A stretch of 53,435 bases of DNA from Phycisphaerales bacterium (lineage in GTDB: Bacteria > Planctomycetota > Phycisphaerae > Phycisphaerales > UBA1924): NCBI GenBank assembly GCA_022072615.1, contig JAJVHS010000029.1, positions 1 to 53,435 of the forward strand, read 5' to 3'. The notes beneath the pieces were generated by a model, which was given only the letters and a program-made list of their open reading frames with translations, was not told where the DNA came from and made no database searches. How positions within the stretch are numbered: the stretch's first letter is position 1; the number at the start of each line of letters is the position of its first letter. Positions 12,055-20,252 of this stretch are shown here, in pieces. The position numbers and the translations under genes are program-made.

Positions 12055-12540
12055 ATGCCCAACGTCTTTGCGCAGAAAATCACCCCGTTCCTCTGGTTTG
12101 ACGCCAACGCGGAAGAAGCCGCTCGCTTCTACATCTCCGTCTTCAGGAACTCGCGCCTGGGCATCATCACCCGCTACGGCGACGCCGGGCCCGCGCCCAA
12201 GGGCACCGTGATGACCGTCTCCTTCGAGCTCGAAGGCGTGCAGTTCACCGCGCTCAACGGCGGGCCGCACGCCAGGTTCAACGAGGCCGTCTCCTTCGTC
12301 GTGGCGTGCGACACGCAGGCCGAGATCGATGAATACTGGGAGAAGCTCACCGCGGGCGGCGGCCGGCCGATCCAGTGCGGATGGCTGAAGGACCGCTTCG
12401 GCCTCGCCTGGCAGATCGTGCCCGCGAACCTCTTCGAACTGCTCAAGGACCCGGACAAGAGCAACCGCGTCATGGTCGAGGTCATGAAGATGATCAAGCT
12501 CGACAAGGCGGCGATGGAGGCCGCGGCCGCCGGCGCCTGA
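12055..12540 (+). CDS. VOC family protein, PhnB / 3-demethylubiquinone methyltransferase-like
   Basis: A 161-residue single-module protein of the vicinal oxygen chelate fold. ITPFLWFDANAEEAARFY at the start, then SFELEGVQFTALNGG, then the C-terminal KDRFGLAWQIVP strand are typical of the PhnB-like 3-dmu-9_3-mt subfamily. Despite its database name this subfamily has no proven methyltransferase activity; its substrates are unknown. No Shine-Dalgarno precedes the ATG; a -10-like TACGCT does. Downstream is a GNAT gene in the same orientation. Confidence 0.85.
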   Translation: MPNVFAQKITPFLWFDANAEEAARFYISVFRNSRLGIITRYGDAGPAPKGTVMTVSFELEGVQFTALNGGPHARFNEAVSFVVACDTQAEIDEYWEKLTAGGGRPIQCGWLKDRFGLAWQIVPANLFELLKDPDKSNRVMVEVMKMIKLDKAAMEAAAAGA

Positions 12541-12594
12541 ACGCCGCGGGCCGGCTCCCGCCCCGCCTGCGGACACACCGCCCAACAATCGGGC

Positions 12595-13140
12595 ATGCAC
12601 GCCTGCACGATCGAACCGCTGATCACGCCGCTCGCCGACCGTGATCTCGCGTCACTCGCCGAGCTGCTCCACGACGCCGTTCATTCCGGCGCCGCGGTCA
12701 GCTTCGTGCTCCCCTTCGGCATCGAAGACGCCCGCCAGTGGTGGCTCAGGCTGCTGCAGTCCCGCGACCCGCGCTGCATCATCCTGGTCGCCCGCGATCA
12801 CACCGGCATCATCGGCTCCGTCCAGCTTCATCCCTCCTGGGCGCCAAACCAGCCGCACCGAGCCGACATCGCCAAACTGCTCGTCCACCGCCGGGCACGC
12901 CGAGCCGGCCTGGGCACCCGCCTCATGCTCGCCGCGGAAGAGCATGCTCGGAACGCGGGCTTCACCCTGCTCACACTGGACGCCAAGGCGGGCGGCGCCG
13001 CCGAAGCGCTCTACCGCCGCCTGGGATGGCATTACGTCGGAACCATCCCCCGCTACGCCCTCGATCCCGACACACGCCACTACCACGGCACGGTCATCTT
13101 CTACAAAGACGTCGCCGGGGCATCATCTCCGAGCGCGTGA
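12595..13140 (+). CDS. GNAT family N-acetyltransferase
   Basis: A 181-residue acetyl-CoA-dependent acetyltransferase. The core motif is at about residues 98-118: KLLVHRRARRAGLG, where R-R-A-G-L-G is the pyrophosphate-binding loop, followed by a helix ending EEHARNAGF. The GAAEALYRRLGWHYVGTIP segment after it is the usual last beta-bulge of the fold. The substrate cannot be inferred. The start has no Shine-Dalgarno; AACAAT lies 5 nt before the ATG, consistent with a leaderless start. The protein ends in an Ala/Ser tail. Confidence 0.85.
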   Translation: MHACTIEPLITPLADRDLASLAELLHDAVHSGAAVSFVLPFGIEDARQWWLRLLQSRDPRCIILVARDHTGIIGSVQLHPSWAPNQPHRADIAKLLVHRRARRAGLGTRLMLAAEEHARNAGFTLLTLDAKAGGAAEALYRRLGWHYVGTIPRYALDPDTRHYHGTVIFYKDVAGASSPSA

Positions 13141-13519
13141 GCGCCCGCTCAACTCGACACCGATCATCCCGGAAACCTCGCTCGCACACGAGGCGCACGT
13201 GGGATTTCTTGCGTGTTTTGCAGGGTTTTCTCCCTTGCCAGCCCACGCACACACAACGATGTTCCCGTCACGTTCTTCCGGGTGCCTTTCACAATGCCGG
13301 CACTGCTCCTGTGCTCGGACGTGTCCTTCGCAAGGGGCGACCAGTTTCAGCCGGGCGCGTCAACGTCGCCGCCGGCACCGATCGCCGCCGAACGGGCCTC
13401 CGCGCAGGATGGTCCACTCGCCCCTCGATTCGGAGCGGCGGCCGCTCGGCCCGAGCACGCTCGATCGCATTCGGCCCCGCCCCCGTGCGGGGTTTTCTCG
13501 TGCGCCCCGCGGAGAGCGC
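13141..13519 (+). other. 379-bp convergent intergenic region
   Basis: This lies between the GNAT gene and the 3' end of the RND gene. The first 120 bp are noticeably AT-richer than the surroundings; the rest is GC-rich and holds one intrinsic terminator (listed separately). Apparent open frames have no Shine-Dalgarno and run into the RND gene antisense, so I see no gene. Confidence 0.6.
13475..13498 (+). terminator. Intrinsic terminator between GNAT and RND genes
   Basis: CCCCGC, a 6-nt loop, GCGGGG and then TTTTCT form a compact hairpin plus T-run on the plus strand in the convergent gap. It sits more than 300 nt after the GNAT stop and just before the RND stop codon on the other strand, so it may mainly block read-through into the efflux gene. 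Confidence 0.5.
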
Positions 13520-16500
13520 TCAGGCCGGCTCCGGCGACGACCCTTCCGACCGCTCCGCCGCCGCGGGATGCTTCCTGCGACGGGCCAGGAACGCCGCCGC
13601 GTCGTCGAGCAGCGAGTACGCCACCGGCGTCGCCAGCAGCGTCAGCAGCAGCGACAGCGTCTGCCCGCCGATCACCACCACCGCCACCGCCCGCCGCTCC
13701 TCCGCGCCCGGGCCCGCGCCCAGCGCCAAGGGCAGCATGCCGCCGACCAGCGCGAGCGTCGTCATCAGGATCGGCCGCAGCCGATCGCTGTTGGCCTGCA
13801 TGATCGCCGCGGCCCGCGGCATCCCCTCGCGGCGCAGATGGTTCATGTGGTCGATCTGCAGGATCGCGTTCTTCTTCACCACGCCGAACAGCACGAGCAT
13901 GCCCAGCGCCGAGTACAGGTTGAGCGACCCGCCCAGGAGCAGCAGCGACAGGAACGCAAACGGGATCGACAGCGGCAGCGAGAGCAGGATCGTCAGCGGG
14001 TGCACGAGGCTCTCGTAGTTCGCCGCCAGAATCATGTACATGAACACCACCGAGAGCCCGAACGCCAGGATGAACTCCTGGAACGTCCGCTCCAGCTCCC
14101 GCCCCCGGCCCATCACCGTCACGGTGTACGCCGCCGGGAGGTCCATCGCCCGCACCTCGCCCAGCAGCGCCTCCAGCCGGTCCGCCAGCGCGTACCCGGG
14201 CGCGATCGACCCCCGAAGGTTCGCCGCCCGCTGACGATCGAGCCGGTCGATCCGGGCCGCCGTCGTCGCGGGCACCAGCGTGGCGATGCTCCGGAGCTCC
14301 ACCACCCGCCCGGGCGCCTGGCTCGCGGGGATCAGCAGCCGGGGCAGGTGCGAAGGATCATCCCGGTCGTCCCTGCGCAGCCGGAGCTGGACGTCGTAAT
14401 CCTCGCTGGTCTCCGGGTCGCGGAACCGCGTCACTTCCTCGTCGCCGCCCACCAGCAGCCGCAGCCCCGTCCCGATGTCGCGCGGGCTGACGCCAAGGTC
14501 CGCCGCGCGGTCGCGATCGATCGCCACCCGGAGCTCCGGCGACGTGAGCTTGAGCGTCGTGTCCGCGTCGGGCAGTCCCCCAAGCTCGCGGCTCTTGACC
14601 CGCAGCGCCTCGGTGTACTCGGCGAGCTTCTCGAGCTCCGGCCCGCGGATCGCGATGTCGATATCGAAGTTCCCGCCGCCGATGTTGAACGCCGGGAACG
14701 CCCGCACCGAGATGTTCAGGTCCTGGCCCATCCCCCGCAGCGTGCGCCGCAGCTCCTGCATCACCTGGGCCTGTGTGTAGTTCCCGCGAAAGGCCGCGCC
14801 AAGGTCGCCCTTGAGCACGCCGCGGAAGAACCGACCGAAGGTGAAATACCGCTCCTCGTGCGGCGCGATCCTGACGTAGATGTCACCCCGGTTGACCTGC
14901 CCCAGGAACGACCCGCCGACCGACGTCAGCATCGTCCGCACCGCCGGGTGCTCGGCGACTTTCTGCTCGATCGCTCGGAACGCGTCGTTCATCGCCTCGA
15001 AGCTGGCTCCCTCCGGGCCGGTGACGTTGATCTCGAACTCCGCCTCGTCCACCCCCGGCGGCAGGTAATCCTGCCGGAGCATCCCGTACAGGGGAATGCT
15101 CGAAGCCATCACCAGGATCGCGACGATCGCCGTCGCCCACCGCCACCGCATCACCAGGCCCAGGAGCTTCATGTACCCCGCGTCGAGCACGCGGTAGAAC
15201 CCGCGCTTCGACGTCCCCGCGCCGTGACCCTCGCCGCCGGTCCGCTTGAGCAGCCTCGCCGCCAGGCTCGGCGTCAGCGTGAACGACACCAGCAGGCTCA
15301 CGAGCACCGCCACCGCCGCGGAGATCCCGAACTGGTACAGGAACCGTCCCGAGATCGACGACATGAACGACACCGGCACGAAGATCACCACCAGCGACAG
15401 CGTCGTCGCCAGGACGGCCAGCGCGATCTCCCCCGTCCCCTGCCGTGCCGCCTCCATCGGCGTCACGCCCTTCTCGTCCACGTACCGGTAGATGTTCTCC
15501 AGCACCACGATCGCGTCGTCGATCACGATGCCCACCATCAGCACCAGCGCGAGCATCGTCACGCTGTTGAGCGTGAAATCCAGCGCCCACATCACCGCGA
15601 ACGTCGCGATGATCGACGTCGGGATCGCCGCCGCCGCGATCAGCATCGAACGCCACGAGCGCATGAACGCCAGCACCACTAGGCTCGCCAGGATCGAACC
15701 GAGCACAAGGTGCACGTTGATCTCGTGCAGCGCCGCGTAGATGTACCGCGACTGGTCCCGGATCACCTCCAGCCGCACGCCGCCGGGCATCTGCGCCCGC
15801 ACCGACTCGAGCTCCGCCTTCACCCCCTCGATCACCTCGACGCTGTTGGCCCCCGATTGCCGCCGGATCTGCACCGTCACCGCCGGCTCACCGTCGAGCC
15901 TCGACGCCGACCGCTGCTCCCGCGTCCCGTCCTCGGCCCGGCCGATGTCCCGGATCCGCACCGGCGCCCCGTCCACCATCGCGATGATGATGTCCCCGAA
16001 CGCCGCCGGGTCGGTGATCTTCCCCATCGTCCGCAGCACCTGCTCGCGGTCGGGCTGCGTGATGTTGCCCCCCGGCACGTCCGCGTTCTGACGCTCGATC
16101 GCGTCGCGCACCGCCGTGATCGGGATCCCGTACGCGGCCAGCCGCTCGGCGTCGACCCACACGTTGATCGTCCGCTCGAGCCCGCCCACGATCTGCGCCT
16201 CGCCCACGCCGCTGCACCGCTCGAGCTGGGGCCGCACGATCTTGTCCGCAAGCTCCGTCAGCTCGCGGATCGAGAGCTCCCCCGACAGCGCGATCGTCAG
16301 CACCGGCGACGAGTCGTTGTCGAACTTGGAGATGATCGGCGGCTCGGCCTCGTCCGGCAGCCGGCGCAGCACCGTCGCCACCCGGTCCCGGACGTCCTGC
16401 GCCGCCACGTCGATCGGCCGGTCCAGCCGGAACGTCGCCATCACCAGCGAGTTGCCCTGGCTGCTGATCGACCGCAGCTCCTCGATCCCCTCCACCGTGT

Positions 16501-16717
16501 TGACCGCTTCCTCGATGAGCTGCGCAACCTCCGCCTCGACCTCCTCCGGCGAAGCGCCCGGCAGCGACGTCCGCACGCTCACCGTCGGCAGGTCGACCGA
16601 CGGCAGCCGGTCGACGCCCAGCTTGCTGTACGCCACCGCCCCAGCGACGACCATCATCAGGATGAGCATCGCCGCAAAGACGGGTCGCTTGATGCAGGTT
16701 TCTACCAGCGTGCGCAT
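13520..16717 (-). CDS. RND efflux transporter permease (AcrB family)
   Basis: A 1065-residue inner-membrane proton/drug antiporter with the duplicated 12-helix RND plan. Residues 1-30 form the first helix; a large periplasmic loop follows. The proton-relay Asp pair in helix 4 is D400-D401 (VGIVIDDAIVVLENIYRY) and the helix 10 lysine is near K948-K949 (VVKKNAILQIDHMN), so it should be active. The last 20 residues are a basic, Pro/Ser-rich tail. It is third in the order tetR-tolC-RND with a 63-nt gap after the TolC-type gene; the membrane-fusion partner is encoded divergently. The export substrate cannot be told from sequence. Confidence 0.93.
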   Translation of the reverse strand: MRTLVETCIKRPVFAAMLILMMVVAGAVAYSKLGVDRLPSVDLPTVSVRTSLPGASPEEVEAEVAQLIEEAVNTVEGIEELRSISSQGNSLVMATFRLDRPIDVAAQDVRDRVATVLRRLPDEAEPPIISKFDNDSSPVLTIALSGELSIRELTELADKIVRPQLERCSGVGEAQIVGGLERTINVWVDAERLAAYGIPITAVRDAIERQNADVPGGNITQPDREQVLRTMGKITDPAAFGDIIIAMVDGAPVRIRDIGRAEDGTREQRSASRLDGEPAVTVQIRRQSGANSVEVIEGVKAELESVRAQMPGGVRLEVIRDQSRYIYAALHEINVHLVLGSILASLVVLAFMRSWRSMLIAAAAIPTSIIATFAVMWALDFTLNSVTMLALVLMVGIVIDDAIVVLENIYRYVDEKGVTPMEAARQGTGEIALAVLATTLSLVVIFVPVSFMSSISGRFLYQFGISAAVAVLVSLLVSFTLTPSLAARLLKRTGGEGHGAGTSKRGFYRVLDAGYMKLLGLVMRWRWATAIVAILVMASSIPLYGMLRQDYLPPGVDEAEFEINVTGPEGASFEAMNDAFRAIEQKVAEHPAVRTMLTSVGGSFLGQVNRGDIYVRIAPHEERYFTFGRFFRGVLKGDLGAAFRGNYTQAQVMQELRRTLRGMGQDLNISVRAFPAFNIGGGNFDIDIAIRGPELEKLAEYTEALRVKSRELGGLPDADTTLKLTSPELRVAIDRDRAADLGVSPRDIGTGLRLLVGGDEEVTRFRDPETSEDYDVQLRLRRDDRDDPSHLPRLLIPASQAPGRVVELRSIATLVPATTAARIDRLDRQRAANLRGSIAPGYALADRLEALLGEVRAMDLPAAYTVTVMGRGRELERTFQEFILAFGLSVVFMYMILAANYESLVHPLTILLSLPLSIPFAFLSLLLLGGSLNLYSALGMLVLFGVVKKNAILQIDHMNHLRREGMPRAAAIMQANSDRLRPILMTTLALVGGMLPLALGAGPGAEERRAVAVVVIGGQTLSLLLTLLATPVAYSLLDDAAAFLARRRKHPAAAERSEGSSPEPA

Positions 16718-16780
16718 GGGTCGGTTCTCGAGTGCCGGTCTTCAGTCTTCGATCAACTCTTCCATCCTCGGTCAGATCCG

Positions 16781-18253
16781 TCATTCCTGTGTCAATCGCT
16801 CCCCCGCCATCCCCGTCCCTTCGCCGGCCCCGGGCCGCACGATGAACGGCGATGCGGGAACCTCGCGCCGCGGCGGCAGCCGTTCCGGCGCCGGCCCGGT
16901 GTTCGTCAGCGTCCGCGTCAGCAGCCCCACCGCCCGCGCCCCCGCCAGGTACGCGAGCTTCGACGTAAACTCCTCCCTCGCGGCCCGCAGCTGCGCCGAC
17001 AGCAACTGGTCCTGCGCCGCGATGCGCTCGAGATTCGTCCCCAGGCCCGCCCCGTACGCGGCCTCCGCCTGCCGCAGCGCCTCCTGCGCCGACCGCACCT
17101 GCTTGGCCGTCTCCAGGACCCGCTCGCGCGTCGCGACCAGGTCCGCCATCGCCACCTCGACATCCCGCACGATCTGCCGCCGCACCAGCGAGTGGTTCAG
17201 CACCGCCTGCCGGAACCGCGACCACGCGGCCCGGACGTCGGCATCGATCCGACCGGCCGAGAAGATCGGCAGGTTGATCGACAGCAGCCCCGACCAGTCG
17301 CGATCGGTGGGCACCGTCTCGCGCGTCAGGAAGTAGTCGAGGTTCACCGTCACGGTGGGGTAGTACCGTCCGATCTGCGCATCCACCTCGCGCCGAACCG
17401 CCGCCGCCTCCGCGGCCGCCGCCAGGAGGTCCGGGCGGTTCGCTTCCCCAAGCGCCATCAGTTCGGCCAGCGTGGGTGTCTCGACCGGCGGATCGAACCC
17501 GTCGCTCAGCCGCCGCGCTCGCACGTCCACGCCGGTCAGCAGCCCAAGCGCCGATCTCGCCACCGACTCCTGGTTCTTCGCGTCCAGGAGCGAAACTTTG
17601 GTCTGCGACGCCTGCGCCTCAATCTGCGCCACGTCGAGCGGGCGCGCAAAGCCCGCCTCGCGCCGCCCGCGGATGTCCCGCAGACGCTCCTCCTGCACCG
17701 CCAGCGACGACTCGATCACCTGCACCTGCCGCTCCGCGAGCAGCACCGTGTAATACGCCCGGGCGGTCTCCAGCAGCAGCGTCTCCCGCAGGTCAAGCAG
17801 CAGCCACAGCCGCTGCTCAATCGTCAGGTCCGCCGCTCGCACCCGGTTGATGTCCGTCATCCCGGTCATCAGCGTGTACTGCCCGCTGAACCCCGCGTCG
17901 AACGCGGTGTTGCCCGATGTCGATCCGCCGCTCCCGCCCTCGCTCGTTGCCGTTCCCCCGACGTTCTCGCGCACCTGCAGGTCGCCGAACAGGTCCACCG
18001 TTGGCAATAGCGCGGACGCCGCCAGCCGCCGCTGTGCCAGCGCCTGCACGTACTCCTCGCCCTCGATCGACAGCCGCTCGTTCGTGTCGTTTGCCAGCCG
18101 GACCGCCGCCTCCAGCGACAGCGGCGAATCCTCGCTGACCTCGGGCGAAGGACCCACGTCCAGCAGCCCGCGGTACGCGGCCACTTCCGCCTTCTGGTCG
18201 ACCTCGCACCCGATCAGCAGCCCGGCGAGGCACGCGATCGCGATCGACTTCAT
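16781..18253 (-). CDS. TolC family outer-membrane efflux lipoprotein
   Basis: A 490-residue outer-membrane channel subunit. MKSIAIACLAGLLIGCE is a lipoprotein signal with the lipidated Cys near residue 16. Two OEP repeats follow: coiled-coil helices rich in Ala, Glu and Arg (LNRL/ARAYYTVLLAERQVQV, then AEAAAVRREVDAQI) alternate with short beta segments (TVNLDYFLTRE). The ATG at 18253 has AAGGAGG about 9 nt upstream and overlaps the tetR stop as ATGA, so regulator and channel are translationally coupled. It forms the outer part of the tripartite pump with the RND permease and the divergent adaptor. Confidence 0.9.
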   Translation of the reverse strand: MKSIAIACLAGLLIGCEVDQKAEVAAYRGLLDVGPSPEVSEDSPLSLEAAVRLANDTNERLSIEGEEYVQALAQRRLAASALLPTVDLFGDLQVRENVGGTATSEGGSGGSTSGNTAFDAGFSGQYTLMTGMTDINRVRAADLTIEQRLWLLLDLRETLLLETARAYYTVLLAERQVQVIESSLAVQEERLRDIRGRREAGFARPLDVAQIEAQASQTKVSLLDAKNQESVARSALGLLTGVDVRARRLSDGFDPPVETPTLAELMALGEANRPDLLAAAAEAAAVRREVDAQIGRYYPTVTVNLDYFLTRETVPTDRDWSGLLSINLPIFSAGRIDADVRAAWSRFRQAVLNHSLVRRQIVRDVEVAMADLVATRERVLETAKQVRSAQEALRQAEAAYGAGLGTNLERIAAQDQLLSAQLRAAREEFTSKLAYLAGARAVGLLTRTLTNTGPAPERLPPRREVPASPFIVRPGAGEGTGMAGERLTQE

Positions 18254-18825
18254 CGCCGCGCCTCCTTCCCGATCCCGCTTCGGACCACCCGAAGCATGTG
18301 CTCCTCCAGGACCTCCGCCGTCATCCCCGCGGGCGGGTACATCAGCACGCCGCGGATGAACGACAGAAAAAACTGCGAGGTGATCTCCGGATGCGGGTCG
18401 TGGATCCTCCCCGATCGGTTCCCCTCCTTCAGGATCTCCTCGATCGCTGACGTGAGCTTGCACCGCATCTCCTGGATCGCGGGGTCCTCCGGGCCCGGCA
18501 GCGCCCGCCGCATCACCCGGAACAGGTCCGGATACGCCATCCCGAACCGGATCACCCCGCGCACCACCGTCCGCAGTTGATCCCACACGTCACGCCCGTG
18601 CGACACCCCGCTCACCGCCACCTGGAGCAATTCGCCAAACGCCTCGCGGATCAGCGCCAGGTACAGGGCGTCCTTGCTGGCGAAATACACGTATAGCGTG
18701 CCCTTGCCGACCTTGGCCGCCTCGGCGACGTCCTCCAGTCGCACCTCGTGGAATTCGTGGTTCGCAAACAGCCGAGCCGCCGCGTCCATGATCTGCCGGC
18801 GCTTTGCTTCATCAGGACGTTGCAT
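18250..18825 (-). CDS. TetR family transcriptional regulator
   Basis: A 191-residue repressor. Residues 10-55 form the helix-turn-helix domain: IMDAAARLFANHEFHEV, then LEDVAEAAKVGKGTLYVYF, then the SKDALY helix, the standard TetR_N pattern. The C-terminal 130 residues are the helical ligand/dimer domain. It is the first gene of the minus-strand efflux operon and faces the adaptor gene; a palindrome in the 111-nt gap is the obvious operator. TetR proteins in such loci usually repress both directions until a pump substrate binds. The ATG at 18825 was chosen over longer in-frame options because it begins next to the domain and has AAGG upstream. Confidence 0.9.
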   Translation of the reverse strand: MQRPDEAKRRQIMDAAARLFANHEFHEVRLEDVAEAAKVGKGTLYVYFASKDALYLALIREAFGELLQVAVSGVSHGRDVWDQLRTVVRGVIRFGMAYPDLFRVMRRALPGPEDPAIQEMRCKLTSAIEEILKEGNRSGRIHDPHPEITSQFFLSFIRGVLMYPPAGMTAEVLEEHMLRVVRSGIGKEARR

Positions 18826-18877
18826 CAGCCTTTTTCGTTCCTTCCTGGCGTCAATTGCGGCCCGATCCGCCCCCCCC

Positions 18878-18907
18878 TTGAATCCAATACTGACGAGCCG
18901 GTATTGT
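18878..18907 (+). promoter_or_regulatory. Efflux operator/promoter palindrome
   Basis: CAATAC (18885-18890) and GTATTG (18901-18906) form a 6-bp inverted repeat with a 10-nt spacer, a size fitting a TetR dimer. It overlaps a plus-strand promoter candidate, TTGAAT (18878-18883) and TATTGT (18902-18907). On the minus strand TTGGAC and TATTGG are spaced 16 nt. Repressor binding would therefore block both the adaptor and the tetR-tolC-RND transcripts. Confidence 0.45.
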
Positions 18908-18936
18908 CCAATGGTCGCCCATAGACTCCTGCAACC

Positions 18937-20205
18937 ATGCACGGCCGCATGACAAAGCACCTCCAGCCGTCCGCATTGCTCACGGCGGCGCTCGCCCCGC
19001 TCCTCCTCGCGCCCATCATGCTCGCGGGTTGCGGCCCGTCCCCGAGCACCCCTCAAGGCCCGCGGCCAGAAGCCCCGCCCGTCAAGGTGTCGCTCGGGCC
19101 CGTGCAGCGCCAGCCGCTCCCCGAGACCGTCGAAGTCTCGGGCACCCTCTTCGCCGACGAGGACGTCGTCGTCTCCGCCAAGCAGCCCGGGCGCATCGCC
19201 TCCATCCACGTCGATGTCGGCGACGTGGCGACTCCCGGCCAGACCCTCGCGCAGATCGATCCCCGCGACTACGAGCTCGCCCTGCACGAACGCCAGGCCG
19301 CACTCGACGCCGCCCTCGCTGAGATCGGCCTGGCAGAACTGCCGGGCGAATCCTTCGACGAATCCACTCTGCCCGCCGTCGTCAAGGCCAAGGCCGAAGC
19401 CGCCAACGCCGAAGCTCGTTACCAGCGTGCCAAGCGCCTCTCCGAGCAGACCCCGCCCCTCATCGCCGAGCAGGATTTCGCCGACATCCGCACCCAGTGG
19501 GAAGTCGCCGCGAGCCAGTCCGAAGTTGAGCTGCTCTCCGCCCGAGCATCCCTCGCCGCCGCCCGGGCCCAGGACGCCACCGTCGCCACCGCTCGGCAAA
19601 GACTCGCCGACACCACGATCACCGCCCCGTTGTTCCGCAACCGCGCCGACCTCTCACTCAAGGTCGCCGAGCGGCTCGTCTCCGTCGGCGAGTATGTCCA
19701 GGCCGGCGTCCCCATGTTCCGCCTCGTCGCGCCCAACCTCATCAAGTTCCGAGCCGCCGCCCCCGAGCGCTTCGCGGCCCGCATCCGCGAAGGCCAGCAG
19801 GTCCAGCTCGTCGACGCCGACACCGAAAACGCGCCCCGCGGCACCGTCGCCCGCATCTCGCCGGTTATCAACCCGGCCAACCGAACCTTCATGGTCGAGA
19901 TCCATTTCGAGAACACGGGAGGCCTGCTCAAGGCCGGCGCGTACGCCAACGGCCGGATCGTCGTCGGCGTCCGCGAGAACGCGCTGCTCGTCCCCGCCCG
20001 TGCCGTGGTCACCTTCGCGGGCGTCCACCGCGTCTTCACCGTCGCCGACGGCAAGGCCGTCGAGCACCGCGTCCAGCTCGGCAACACCCACGCCGACGCC
20101 ATCGAGATCATCGGCGACATCCCCGCCGACCAGGTCATCATCTCCGGCCTCGCCGGGGTCAACGCGGGCCGAGCGGTTGAGGTTGTGACGCCGACGAATG
20201 AGTGA
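18937..20205 (+). CDS. RND efflux periplasmic adaptor (membrane fusion) lipoprotein
   Basis: A 422-residue HlyD/AcrA-type adaptor. The N-terminus carries a hydrophobic signal ending IMLAGC with the lipidated Cys near residue 30, then a Pro-rich linker. Residues 45-100 hold the first lipoyl half and barrel start (VEVSGTLFADEDVVVSA, GRIASIHVDVGDVATPGQ). Residues 115-210 form the Ala/Glu/Arg coiled-coil hairpin, followed by the second lipoyl half (DTTITAP) and the beta-barrel (VSVGEYVQAGVPMFRLV, NRTFMVEIHF). An in-frame ATG at 18949 is an equally possible start. TAGACT lies 9 nt before 18937 and no Shine-Dalgarno is seen. It completes the pump encoded on the other strand. Confidence 0.9.
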   Translation: MHGRMTKHLQPSALLTAALAPLLLAPIMLAGCGPSPSTPQGPRPEAPPVKVSLGPVQRQPLPETVEVSGTLFADEDVVVSAKQPGRIASIHVDVGDVATPGQTLAQIDPRDYELALHERQAALDAALAEIGLAELPGESFDESTLPAVVKAKAEAANAEARYQRAKRLSEQTPPLIAEQDFADIRTQWEVAASQSEVELLSARASLAAARAQDATVATARQRLADTTITAPLFRNRADLSLKVAERLVSVGEYVQAGVPMFRLVAPNLIKFRAAAPERFAARIREGQQVQLVDADTENAPRGTVARISPVINPANRTFMVEIHFENTGGLLKAGAYANGRIVVGVRENALLVPARAVVTFAGVHRVFTVADGKAVEHRVQLGNTHADAIEIIGDIPADQVIISGLAGVNAGRAVEVVTPTNE

Positions 20206-20252
20206 TCGAAACCTACACGGTTGACTCCAAGTCTATTTGGTATTCTTGGCGG

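Noticed and set aside
12641..15682. A 1013-codon plus-strand open frame
   Set aside because: It runs antisense through the RND permease and is dominated by Arg, His and Pro; no domain, start signal or family similarity.
18250..19599. A 449-residue TetR protein
   Set aside because: The extra N-terminal residues are antisense to the adaptor gene and cross the operator region; ATG 18825 begins just before the DNA-binding domain.
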